A DNA stretch of 64,000 bases from Rhodosorus marinus. Lineage: Eukaryota; Rhodophyta; Stylonematophyceae; Stylonematales; Stylonemataceae. Below are positions 32,286 through 42,292 of the stretch, piece by piece (position 1 is the first letter of the stretch; each line of letters begins with the position of its first letter). The DNA is taken from positions 868,001-932,000 of the forward strand of contig JAMWBK010000010.1 of assembly GCA_029953675.1 (NCBI GenBank), in the 5' to 3' direction. Both the position numbers and the translations under genes were made by a program. Below the pieces are notes generated by a model. That model worked only from the letters and a program-made list of their open reading frames with translations, was not told the origin of the DNA and searched no databases.

Positions 32286-34577
32286 TCAGAGAGTCACGAA
32301 GTGGGTGTAAAGGTGATCTCGAAAAGCAAAGTAGTCCTCGCTGAGGTTGGCCTGTAGATCAAAGTCGCCCACTCCCAGTTTTTTCATCGTGACTACGGCT
32401 CCAGACTCTTGGTTTTCTGTATAGAGCACACCAGCAGTTATCTCAGGCTTGAAGCTACTATCGCTCTGCTTCAGAGTCTGCTTCAGGATCGGAAGGCGCG
32501 CGTCGCCAACAAAGACCGTTGCGTGTCCGGATGAAGAACCTTCTGGCACGCTCTCCAGAATTACATCCTCACGGTCCTCCGACTGTTCTATGCGAATCCT
32601 TCCATGCACAAACGCGACTTCGCCATCCGCGATCTTCCTAAATCGAAGGCTATTGAACAAGGAGTCCGCTAGCTTCAGTCTATATACGGACGTGTCACTC
32701 GTCACGTCTACAGTCTCCTTCTTCGAAGGTGCGAAAACTGAATCCTGGCTCAGACCTAGGCCGTTGATCCCCATCTCTACTACAGCTCGAGTTTCTTCCT
32801 CCGTCCCGTGCACGACAATCAGCCGTCGTGGCGCGACCGCAGACATGAGTTCTTTCAATGAGATCCCGTCGCATAGCCCAGAGAAATCCCGGGTTACCGT
32901 TTCACATCGCACCACAATGTCTACTTGCTCCTCAACATACTTTTTGGGGATCTTTCTGCGTTCCTCTTCTTCAGAGTCCGTGACACCCTCCATCGCAAAG
33001 TTCGTGCGAATTGTGAGATCTTTCGGTTCATCATCATCCATATCATCCTCGTCCAGCTCTGCTGCGTCCTCTCCCTTCCTGAACTGTTCTGGATCTACAA
33101 TTTCTCCATAGTCGTCCCACTTTCGCTCCTTTTCCTGGTACGGGAACATTTCAAAGTGCTGTTTCTTCAGCGAGTCATATCCATCGTCTTCTTCGTCCTG
33201 ACTCGCCTCAGAATCCATCGGCTGTGGGTTCGCCTCACTGTCCATGGCATCAGGTTGGGAAGCCGTGCCTTCCTGGTTTCTTGCAGCGTCCAGTTCTTTT
33301 TGTCTCTGCGCTTCTCGCCATTCCTTCAGCTCACCACCTTCCAGTGGAACTCGCTTCTTAGTGGTCCTCGTGAGTCTCATCGGACCCTGCAAGCTCTTCA
33401 GCTCATGTGCAAGAGTACCCTTTTGTACACGGTCCACAAGCAGGACGAGATTTTTTGGGTCCTCAGCCCACTCCAGAAAGTACTGCAGGGAAAAGCCTAT
33501 CTCCATGGTTGGAAACGAAGCTAAAACAACTTTCGGAGAGGGTAAAGCATCGACATCGGCCTTCGTATGACAGAGGTGAACGTGTTTGAACTGAAAAGGG
33601 TTCTCACGTAAGAGGTCGAACCTACTTGAGACGGAGTCGGACATCCACTCGATCATGCTTTGCGCAAAATCAAAAGTATTAAACGCCACAGAATCCAGGA
33701 TAGCCACTGGGTACTGCGTTATCTTCTTCTGGGACCAGGCCTCATCGAATAAGAGCGCCACTTCGACAACCCTTCCAGCGGTGTCAACCGGTACCAGCAC
33801 ATTTCCCCCGCGTTCTAGCGCCTGGATTGCCGGTCCTGTGAGATCTAGCTTTGGAGTGATTCTAGTCAATGACTGAACACAACGCAAACGAAAATAACGA
33901 GTGGGTGAGTGCAAAGTCATTCAGCTCCAGGTCAAGTGATGTCTTACCTGAGAAGCTCCTAGAATCAGATGCGACGGCCTAGACAGGGAGAGCAACGCGG
34001 TGGGGTTCAGGTGACGTTCTTTTCGATGGTTCACGTCTACTGCATAGATGACTTCTTCCGTATCCTTCATTTCTTCAGTCTCCTTCTTCACCTTCCACAC
34101 TGTACCGCCGAGCATGTGTCCAGCGCTGTACGGGGTGATCACGATCCCATCGCCCTTCCCTGTCAAAGCGAAGGGCTGTTGGAACTTGAGCTGTGTTATC
34201 CTTTCAAAAGCGTTGTCCACATCATCCAGATCGAACTCATTGAAGTCTTCCTGCTCCTTCTTAGCAAGCACAGCGTCGTACATGAACATTTGTCCCATTC
34301 GCCAGACCGGAAGGGTCGCGAACACTGGCACATTCAACCCCAGCTTGCCCACGGCATAAGGCAGTGCTCCAAGGTGCATCACATCCGGATGCGAAAGAAG
34401 CACAGCATCAACCTGAGGAGCAATCGCCCTCAGCGGCTCCACCGTGTCCAGATTGAACCTCTCATCCCATCCACAGTCAAGCAGGACTTTATAGTTGTCG
34501 AGCTCCAGGACACCACTCAGTGCAAGCTCAGAGCTCTTCGCACCATACAATGGTGTAAACCTAACAATGGATGCCAT
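32286..34577 (-). CDS. CPSF2: Cleavage and polyadenylation specificity factor subunit 2 (CPSF100), 738 aa
   Basis: Two exons, 34577-33948 and 33872-32286, sum to 2217 bases. The start FTPLYGAKSSELALSGVLEL, a CGWDERF loop and LLSHPDVMHLGALPYA (60-75) identify CPSF100. The metallo-beta-lactamase zinc ligands (HxHxDH) found in CPSF73 are replaced here, so the fold is catalytically dead as in all CPSF100 proteins. SAGHMLGGTVWKV and the beta-CASP region follow, then RRLIVVHGTEEETRAV and a C-terminal dimerisation domain. An acidic, low-complexity insertion (DSEANPQPMDSEASQDEEDDG) lies mid-protein. It forms the core 3' end processing complex with CPSF73 and symplekin. Length matches the Arabidopsis protein (739). 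There is one 75-base intron. Confidence 0.95.
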
Positions 34578-34810
34578 TATAGATGTTTTATGTGCATCTC
34601 TCTAACGGATTTTCTATCCAACCTTCAAGTCCAGCACTTGATCACCCCAAAACGATCCAAGCCAGACATACATCCCAATTAACAAAAGTGACACTTATAC
34701 ATGCTTTGACTGTACTACACTGTAGGATGCTTGAATATTTCGTAAATAAAACAAAAACTGAATATGATTGTACTATCCGAATATCAGAGCTGATCGATTC
34801 TGACGAAAAA

Positions 34811-34828
34811 CTAAGGTGGTAATAGGGC
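34811..34828 (+). repeat. Left terminal inverted repeat
   Basis: CTAAGGTGGTAATAGGGC, identical to the reverse complement of 36231-36248. Confidence 0.95.
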
Positions 34829-36230
34829 ACGCCCTATGCATATTAGGATACTAATTTCAAGGTTTTGCTCTAAAATGTGCCCTCTCTGCTGGTCAAATCG
34901 TCGATTCCAACTGCTGCGCTCAACTTTTGATGCCCTATATTGTGCCCTAGGCAAGCCCTATCGCCCTATGCCAAGGTGTTCTTCCGTGTGAACTCTGGGA
35001 GCGGATGAGGAGTTGGGAAATCGATGGGAGAGGGTGCGAGCTTGTAAAATGCTTCTGCTGGATGGTTAAGGGAGTAAGAACACTGAATATGGTTGAACAA
35101 GGGTGCTATGGCGGAGGTGTGGTTGAAGTACATCCGTCTGCGGTGTCGAACCTGACGTTTTAGCTATTGTTTTATCATGCACCCCTTGATCCAGCGAAGA
35201 GCTCTTCTTTTGTAGAGAGCTGGGATGTACTGAGCTTGTTCAACTCGTTCATTGTTGCAGTCGGTTGTAACCAGGAGAGTTGAGGTCGAGAGCTTCCCCG
35301 GAGAAGCTGGCTGCGGCATCTTTTTTCTTGGAGTTTTTATGTTTGGTTTGTGGCTTACCACACCCGTTTACCACGCGTTGAGACCTTTTTTTGCACTTTC
35401 TGTTGCGTCTCCTACTCCCACTTTTTGTATTAGTTTTCATGCTCTCAGGCTTGTTGTCTGAATATACAATGATGAGGATGTACTACTAGAAGTATCCTTT
35501 TTTTTTGTGAACATGGACTTTCTACTGCAGTCCTTTGATTCCTCGAATATTTCAGGACCTGTCCGATTTCCATATTGCTTGCGTTGGCCTGTGCAAAACT
35601 TTGAGAAGCGGATGCGGAAGGAGTGCTAAGTATCTCTTCGCATTCTCCCAGCCTGGATTTCTCCTCTAAGATCGTGTCCGAGATATCAGGATCAAGATGT
35701 GCTGAAGTATCGAACTCATCAAGATCTTCTGGCACATAATTTGTTTTCAAGTCTTCCTTTCCTGCTCCGTTCTGGGAGCCGGTGAGACCGTTGTTTGCCC
35801 GGTTCGCGTTGACTATACCTCAAAGTTTCAATCGTGTATGCAGTCGAAAGTTCATCATCATCCGTTCATTCAGAGCCCAAGTACCCCGAGGAAAAACGAG
35901 TGTTGCCTGAATTTCCGCTCAAAACTTTTCCCGCAAGCCCTTCCGGAAAGCAGGAAGGTCTCCTAGACTATGTACCGTATTGCGAATTTTAATTCAATAA
36001 TTCATTATATTGATAGGGCTTTCATAGTACGAACGTACTTCGAAATATGGAATTTTATAAACAAAAACAACACTAGAATAGGGCATGAATTAATAATATA
36101 TCTACGCATAGGGCAAAAAATGGCCCTATGGCCCTATGGAAGTGGTTCAGAATCGACGGGTACCGGTCGGTCGAGTTTTTTTCATTATGGAGGTGCCCTA
36201 TGGAAACCTTGACATAGGGCGAGCCCTATG

Positions 36231-36248
36231 GCCCTATTACCACCTTAG
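36231..36248 (-). repeat. Right terminal inverted repeat
   Basis: Exact reverse complement of 34811-34828. It is followed by CAAAAAGG, while the left flank reads GACGAAAAA. Confidence 0.95.
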
Positions 36249-36889
36249 CAAAAAGGAGCTCACGGTGACGATTAACCGAATTCCGTACTATTGTACTAGG
36301 AGCAAGACACGTACTAGCAATCGTGTGGCTCTGAAAAAAGGAAGAAAAATTAGGATTTCACAACCCCCGAGAAAGTTTACAAAACATGAACAACACAGCG
36401 TGGCTAAATAGTCTCGTAGCTGTCACTACCCATAACCCCCTAATAAAAATTCCCAAAATAGATATCTGAATTGGTTGTGAAAGACAAAAACATCCAATAA
36501 ATTATATTGCGCATATCAGAAAAATTGACGCTTACAAATGCCATTCGCGTGGTGGACCAAATGCAAATCAATTTTTACATCACAGTCACCACATACGCTT
36601 CAATCCAAAACACAATAATATCATTCTACATAAACTATCTAAGTATATATGCAATCAATATTAGTATATTTGCTTAATATTGAGATGACGCTTATGAAGT
36701 ATTTTTGAAATAGACAACAGCTGGTGCAGTGGAGATTGGGAATGGCATTTTGGAGGAGTTGCATTCAAGTTGCCAGGCTACGTTGGGAGGGGGAGGAGTG
36801 GGGCGGGTTGGGAGGGGAGAGAGGGTAAGAATTGGCTGAAAAGAGGTCCTTGTAGAAGATGTTTCAGTATGTCTGTCTGGTTCTATTAG
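36249..36889. other. 5' flank of the zinc-ribbon gene
   Basis: AT-rich to about 36720, then sharply G-rich on the plus strand. No gene is seen in it. Confidence 0.5.
36785..36817 (+). promoter_or_regulatory. Sense-strand G-run cluster upstream of the zinc-ribbon gene
   Basis: Six runs of three to five G within 33 bases, ending 73 bases before the ATG. Confidence 0.4.
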
Positions 36890-37699
36890 ATGAAGATGGG
36901 GTTCATTGGTTTGCGAGTTTGTGGGGAGGGCCTGTTGGAGTTCAGGAAAGCGGGTGCGGTGTGCAGGGGGGGGAGGAAAGGGGTTTTGGTGACGGCTAAG
37001 AATGGCTCTCTGGAGGAAAGGCTGAATTCGGTTTCTTTTGGATATGAAAGGGAGCCGCTGCTGCGTGGTTTGCCTGGTAAGTGTGCAGGGTGTCCGGGGC
37101 GAGTACGCTGGACTTGCCCGAAGGGGCATGTGATCAACGCAGTGGAAGGGTCTCTGTGCTGTAAGATTTGTCCGGCTTGTTTAGTGGAGGATTCTCCTCT
37201 ATTGAGAAGAGAGAAAGGCGGGAAAAGTCGATTGTCACTGCAGGAGTTTAAGCTTTTGGCTGTGGAGAAAGGGGGTTTGTGTTTGAGTCATAAATACTAC
37301 AACTCGAAAACGCCACTCCGATGGAAATGCGGCAAGGGCCACGAATGGGAATCCACCCCTGAAAACGTGCGCCGAGGATCTTGGTGCCCGACGTGTAGAA
37401 AGGAGGAGAGGAAGCTAACCATCGACGATATGAGAAAGACTGCACAGACGTTTGGTGGGACGTGCTTGAGCAAAACGTATTCAAATATTAAGGAGAAGCT
37501 AACCTGGAGGTGTGCCAATGGACATATATTTGAAATGGCACCCAACAACATAAGGCGTTTCTCTGGATCTAGAAAACCGTCCTGGTGCAAGGAATGCAGC
37601 AAACAGGAGACGGTGACCAAGGTACAGCAGGCCAAGGCCGTGAAGACGATGCTCAAAGTTGAGCCGAACCGTACCAAGAAGAGTATCGTATCATCTTAA
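36890..37699 (+). CDS. Zinc-ribbon repeat protein, probably organelle-targeted, 269 aa
   Basis: An intronless gene with ATG at 36890. The first 40 residues are basic and poor in acidic residues (GLRVCGEGLLEFRKAG...GRKGVLVTA), like a plastid or mitochondrial transit peptide. Three similar units then follow, each with Cys-x2/3-GH and a later CxxC: CPKGHVINAVEGSLCCKICPAC, CGKGHEWESTPENVRRGSWC with PTC, and CANGHIFEMAPNNIRR with WCKEC. Between them come LSHKYYNSKTPLRWKC and LSKTYSNIKEKLTWRC. This is the repeating GHxW/F...WCPxC zinc-ribbon pattern of uncharacterised proteins in algae and bacteria, sometimes found beside endonuclease domains. No nuclease motif is visible here. Nucleic-acid or protein binding is plausible but unproven. 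Confidence 0.72.
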   Translation: MKMGFIGLRVCGEGLLEFRKAGAVCRGGRKGVLVTAKNGSLEERLNSVSFGYEREPLLRGLPGKCAGCPGRVRWTCPKGHVINAVEGSLCCKICPACLVEDSPLLRREKGGKSRLSLQEFKLLAVEKGGLCLSHKYYNSKTPLRWKCGKGHEWESTPENVRRGSWCPTCRKEERKLTIDDMRKTAQTFGGTCLSKTYSNIKEKLTWRCANGHIFEMAPNNIRRFSGSRKPSWCKECSKQETVTKVQQAKAVKTMLKVEPNRTKKSIVSS

Positions 37700-38523
37700 A
37701 CAAACCAAGAGTGTTTGGAAATGTACATGACGCTGTTAAGGCAAAAAAATTTCTCTTGCTTTCAAATTAACATCGAATACTGCGGAGGAAAGTTGCTCGA
37801 GATGTTCTATCTCATTTCGGGCACATGAAGTAATACACAGAACTCCCAGATTATTAAAAATGACGTTCCGGGGTGAATCCATGAGTCCCTGTTTTGTAGA
37901 AAGGTTAGGCTCAGCAATGGACGTGGCTCGACGCCCTGCACCGTAACCCATCCAAATTCCCCTGGGGCTCCATGTGCGGACGAGAATCTCAGCAATCACC
38001 AGCTTCAGTAAGCAAAAAGGCTCTGACTCGAAGAGTATAAACTCTGCTAAAGTATGTCTGCCGTAAGAGCACGAACTTGGACTTGGATTGTCGGCTACGC
38101 ACTTCGAGGGAAGCACTGGCGAATTACTGAGTAGATGGATAGTCACAGTTAAGCTGTAGCCACGTTAATGAAGGCTAGTCGTTTGTGCTTTGCAGTGCCC
38201 TGCGAGCATATTCCCTCTTGGAATTCCTTGCATCTGAGTCCACAGAAGATGAGCATTGAACAGTGAATGCTTGTGCCGAGTTCGAACCGTTTCGCCGAAC
38301 AGAGATGAAAGAGTTCGTGAATAGCTTACCCATCAGTCCAGGGAGCAGCTCGGGATCGCCGGTGTGTACCACAGCCGAGCTGTTTATGTACCACAGCCAG
38401 AGCGGACGGACGCCCAATGAGGGCGGGTGATCGGTTTCTGCTTGGTATTGTGTACTGAGTTCCGAAGTCTTTACCCGCAAGCGTTGAGAGCATTGTGGTT
38501 CTTTGTTTTGCTGCTCAAAAAAG
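37700..38523. other. Intergenic between zinc-ribbon and TsaE genes
   Basis: Minus-strand frames of 136 and 247 codons (38146-37736 and 38918-38175) have no recognisable motif, and the second overlaps the TsaE gene. They are not called. Confidence 0.45.
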
Positions 38524-39376
38524 ATGGTCGATATCTGTTTCGCTGCTGTGGCCTTTTCATTGGGGTTCAGGCGGACAACAAGAACCTGCGCTTCCAGAAA
38601 GGCGACAATGTACTCCGAGCTTCGAAATCCAGACGGTGGAGAACGGCAAGTTGGTCTTGAGTTGACCCTGCCATCTGAAAAGTACACGGAGACGCTCGGC
38701 GCCTTTCTGGCGCTCAACTCCGAGGTAGATGGATAACCACGAAATCGCGCTGCGCGATGTGTTGATGCTAACTTTTTCTTCCGTGGTGAATGATCAATCG
38801 CTCTAGGTTGGTGATGCCCTACTCCTGCATGGTGACTTGGGCTCTGGTAAGACAACCTTCGCGAGAGGTTACATTCGATGTTTTTTGGGTGACCCGAACT
38901 ATTTTGTGACCTCCCCAACGTACCTGTTGGACAATGCCTACCCCGACGAAGGCAATTCCATTCTTGAGGGGGTTGCCGTCCACCATCTTGATCTCTGGCG
39001 GCTTCAGGAAGGCGATACGCGATCTCGGCAGGTTGCAGATTTTGATCTTCTTTTCGAGCAAAGTGTTACCCTGATTGAAGTGAGTACATTCAACGCATAG
39101 AGAGGACGGAAACTAGTCTGTGGGGATCTCAAGTCTCTTCGCCTCTGTTCGTGTCTTAAAAAGTGGCCCAGTCGCCTTGCCGAATCAGACATGCCAAGAT
39201 CGCGCCTGGATATCTACCTTACTGCTCAGGAGAACGGGAGAACAGCTCGTCTAACTGGAACTGGAAGCCGCTGGGAGGAACAGCTAGATCAACTGAAGAA
39301 ATCCTGCTCAATATTGCCAGGCGGTTCAAACCTAGAGCTACCTCTCAGTGTAGTTCCAGATGACTGCTGGCTTTGA
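38524..39376 (+). CDS. tsaE: tRNA threonylcarbamoyladenosine biosynthesis ATPase TsaE, 228 aa
   Basis: Exons 38524-38724, 38807-39079 and 39164-39376 sum to 687 bases. The N-terminal 40 residues are Arg/Thr/Ala-rich (FRRTTRTCASRKAT) and probably target an organelle. The Walker A motif GDLGSGKTT is at 76-84, right after exon 2 begins. SPTYLL, HHLDLWRL and LIEWPSRLAE, each a TsaE (YjeE) hallmark, follow, and RLDIYL closes the domain. In bacteria TsaE works with TsaB and TsaD to add the t6A37 modification to ANN-decoding tRNAs. Eukaryotic copies are of bacterial type and serve organelles. Residues after 170 form a Ser/Trp-ending tail with no known domain. The codon for Glu in LIE ends exon 2, so the WPSR block depends on correct splicing. 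Confidence 0.9.
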
Positions 39377-40697
39377 GCCACTCACGTGCTCACAGTAGGA
39401 TCAGCGATTTAACTTTTTTTTAGAGAAAGCGCTAAACCGGAATACGCTGTGAGAATGGCTTGGGGGAGGTTCGATGTGAATACCCTGCTCAGGGACCAGT
39501 CTCCAACAACTTATTTAAGCAGTGTCTTTGTGAATGCAGACTAAACGCAGAGTGAAAATTATTTTGGTCAACCTGGTTGAAGGTCGAGATCTTCACCCTC
39601 AGAGCTGATTTGGCTTGCGCGTTTCCGATCCTTTCGGGCAATTAGTTTCATTTCTTGGCGAAATGGCATATCGTTCTCTATCCCAGCTCGTTGGCAGGTG
39701 ACGCTCTTCAAACAGGCGTGAGCTGTTGTTCTTTCTGAGAAGGCTTCCCTCTGTGATGCAGTCATGGTGCCTGCCCTAGTATCGATGTGATGAGGCTCTA
39801 GCACGCACTTCCATAACGAGCGAGCTCAAGGCAGTTGTCGTACACCACGTCTTGGTTCAGAACTGACACCGTAACATTCAAGGCCAAACTGCTCCCAGAA
39901 AGAATGCTTATTTACCTATTTTCCTGGGGTTCATTAATCAAATGCAGGTTGAGTCCTAATCTAGAAAATACCTCTTTTCGAGCAAAATAAAAGCATTAGA
40001 AATGGACAAAGCTCATACATTTAGACGGCTCACTCACTTCCAGATATAGACAGTTGTCCAGCTCAATTTTCATCAAAAATATATAGTATCAGTTTCAACA
40101 GCAAATATTTTGATTACATATTTAGAATACATTTATTTCTCAACCAATCATCATCCTGTATATCACAGAAATTTTCTCCTCCAAAACATACTTCTTGACG
40201 TGCGTTTTGAGTATTTTCACGACGCCGTCGTCGTCCCATTTCACTCCTAGATTAAATACTAATCCAATAAAACTCTTCCACTAAATGAAAAATAAAAAGG
40301 ATACACTCATATCCAAATCAAGAACAAAATCCTCAAACTCTGGGCAACAAAATAGGCACCTACCCCGTACTAATGAGGAATTGATATTCTATTAGTTGAA
40401 GTTTTCGGCAGCACAATGAGTTTCTTGCAGTGAAATGGAGGGGAGGGAGAGTAGTGTCTACTGAGCGATGATAGGTAGCCATTATTTAGATTGGTGTATT
40501 TTCTTTTTTTTTGCTTCAAGGTCAATTGCTTTCTCGTCGTTGCCGACCTTCTGACGTTATCGACGAGGGAAGCTATGACGAGTAATAGGTTGGGAACGGT
40601 TGTGAATAGGGCATTGTTGGCGGGGGTTGGAAGGGACTAAGTTTCGTGAAGGAGGTGGGCTTCTTGATAGTTAAAATCTTGAGGCTGATATAGAACC
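39377..40697. other. Intergenic and 5' flank of eS8
   Basis: AT-rich from 39880 to 40500. A 65-codon minus-strand frame from the ATG at 39765 to 39568 ends in a basic then acidic tail and could be a small gene, but I see no motif. The last 150 bases are G/T-rich on the plus strand with G-runs (40592-40635). Confidence 0.4.
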
Positions 40698-41746
40698 ATG
40701 GGTACGTAATCGTAGCTGTGTAAAATTTTCGGGGGGTGTTTGTCTTTCGAGTCGTTGATCGGGGTTTTTCGCTGATCAGTGAGTTGCCTTTGTTCTCATT
40801 GTTTGTGTCTGTGTGTGTTAGGTATCTCGCGGGATAAGACGCATAAGCGTAGGTTGACGGGAGGCAAGCGCCCGTACTACCGAAAGAAGCGTAAGTTTTG
40901 TATGGGAAGACAGCCTACTCTCACGAAGCTTGGGCCGAAGGTGAGTCTTGGGGGCTTTCGAGAATGATTTGAGGGGATGCTTTGGTCATTTGGGGTTGAC
41001 ATAAAATGTGATTGTTAAAGCGGCCCCCTCGTTTCACCTTCAGATTGTGCGACCTGTACGAGTGCGTGGTGGAAATATCAAACAGCGCGCTCTGCGCCTT
41101 GAGACCGGAAATTTCTCGTGGGGATCCGAAGCGATCGCACGGAAAACTCGTCTGCTTGGAGTAACTTACAACGCGTCCAACAACGAACTTGTTCGAACAA
41201 ACACTCTGGTCAAGGGCGCTATCGTGTTCATTGACGCGAACCCGTTCAAGGCCTGGTACAATCAGCACTATGGTATCGAGCTTGGAAAGAAGAAGCATAA
41301 GGTACGATAGGATTGGACCGCATCCGGATGAGCGCAGAGCTGGATTTTTGTTATATGAGTTTGATCTGTGAAGAACTGGGATTACTCAACAGGGACTGAC
41401 ATGTTTTCGCCATTTCGTCATGAGCAGGAGGGTGATGAAGAGGGAACGAAGAGAAGCGCCTCGGTAATGAAGAAGATCGAGGCGAGGGAATCTTCCAGGA
41501 GTCTCGAGCGTCAGATTGAGGACCAGTTCATGACCGGACGGGTACGTCACATAAGCAGAGAGCGGGATCAATGATGCTCAAATAATGCTGACGAATGCTC
41601 CTTTGTCTATCGGAAAATAACAGTTGTTGGCGAGAGTTTCGTCTAGACCGGGACAGTGCGGCCGATGCGATGGCTACCTTTTGGAGGGAAGAGAGCTGGA
41701 CTTCTACGTCAAGCAGCTTTCGCATAAGAAGAAGAAGACGAAGTAG
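40698..41746 (+). CDS. RPS8: 40S ribosomal protein eS8, 205 aa
   Basis: Exons are 40698-40701, 40822-40940, 41044-41301, 41428-41541 and 41624-41746, summing to 618 bases. The first coding exon is only ATGG; splicing gives [17 protein letters not shown], the universal eS8 start. [17 protein letters not shown], the [15 protein letters not shown] block, [36 protein letters not shown] and the end [20 protein letters not shown] are all typical. Length matches the family (about 206-208). It is a core component of the 40S body. A lysine-rich end (SHKKKKTK) is usual. An intron just after the start codon is common in ribosomal protein genes. The flank has G-runs at 40592-40635. Confidence 0.97.
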
Positions 41747-42292
41747 ATTAACAGATCTGCCGAAAAGTTGTAGGTCACCGATTAAGCTTTTGCGCATCTC
41801 CAGCAAATGAGTGCGCTCTTTTCCATACCCTTTTTTTTATAAAAGTGAAAATTACAAGATTGTCAAATAACTGCCTGGTTGTAATAGTCCTCGGAGAGAT
41901 GGACTCTCCTCCTTGAAGAACGGAAGCATAGCAGCTCAGCTCCACCCGCTCGTTCCGGTCAGTCATTGCCTGAGATTTCTCCGGAATAAGCACACGAGAT
42001 CTCGTTTTGGATATCCTTGACGGAGCCTTTCTGGGCCCCCCTCCCAAGAAACAGCACCATCAAGTATCCTTCCTTCGCCTGGAGACGAAAACGTCCGCCA
42101 AGCGCTGGTGGAGGGAGATTTTGAATCAACGTTGATCAATGTGGATTCATATCTGTTCTGCAGTTCTCACCCGAGCAAGGGAATATTGACCTAAAGCGCG
42201 GTATATCCATGCCAGAAACGAATCCTCGAAAACCGGGACTAGCAAGTTTTATTCACATCGTCCTTCAAATGGATTAAAAAAAGGCCTTCAAT
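41747..42292. other. Intergenic, convergent gene ends
   Basis: It lies between the eS8 stop and the pantothenate kinase stop. Nothing recognised. Confidence 0.5.

Larger units (their letters stand above)
34811..36248. mobile_element. DNA transposon-like element with 18-bp TIRs and GCCCTAT arrays
   Basis: The ends are exact inverted repeats, CTAAGGTGGTAATAGGGC at 34811-34828 and its complement at 36231-36248. If the element proper starts at AGGTGG, a TA dinucleotide flanks each side and the empty site would read CTAG, as Tc1/mariner-like insertion would leave. Thirteen exact copies of GCCCTAT/ATAGGGC lie in the terminal 160-171 bases on each side (five left, eight right), resembling subterminal transposase-binding motifs. 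No transposase motif was found inside. Minus-strand frames at about 35815-35562 (acidic, DEFDTSAHLDPDISDTIL) and 35440-35249 (very basic, SRRRNRKCKKRSQR) could be exons of one remnant protein. It is therefore probably non-autonomous. Superfamily is uncertain. Confidence 0.7.

Noticed and set aside
32449-33524. Plus-strand frames of about 200 codons opposite CPSF2
   Set aside because: Serine-rich antisense frames of a firmly identified gene.
38175-38918. 247-codon minus-strand frame over the TsaE gene start
   Set aside because: No motif; it overlaps coding sequence of TsaE on the other strand.
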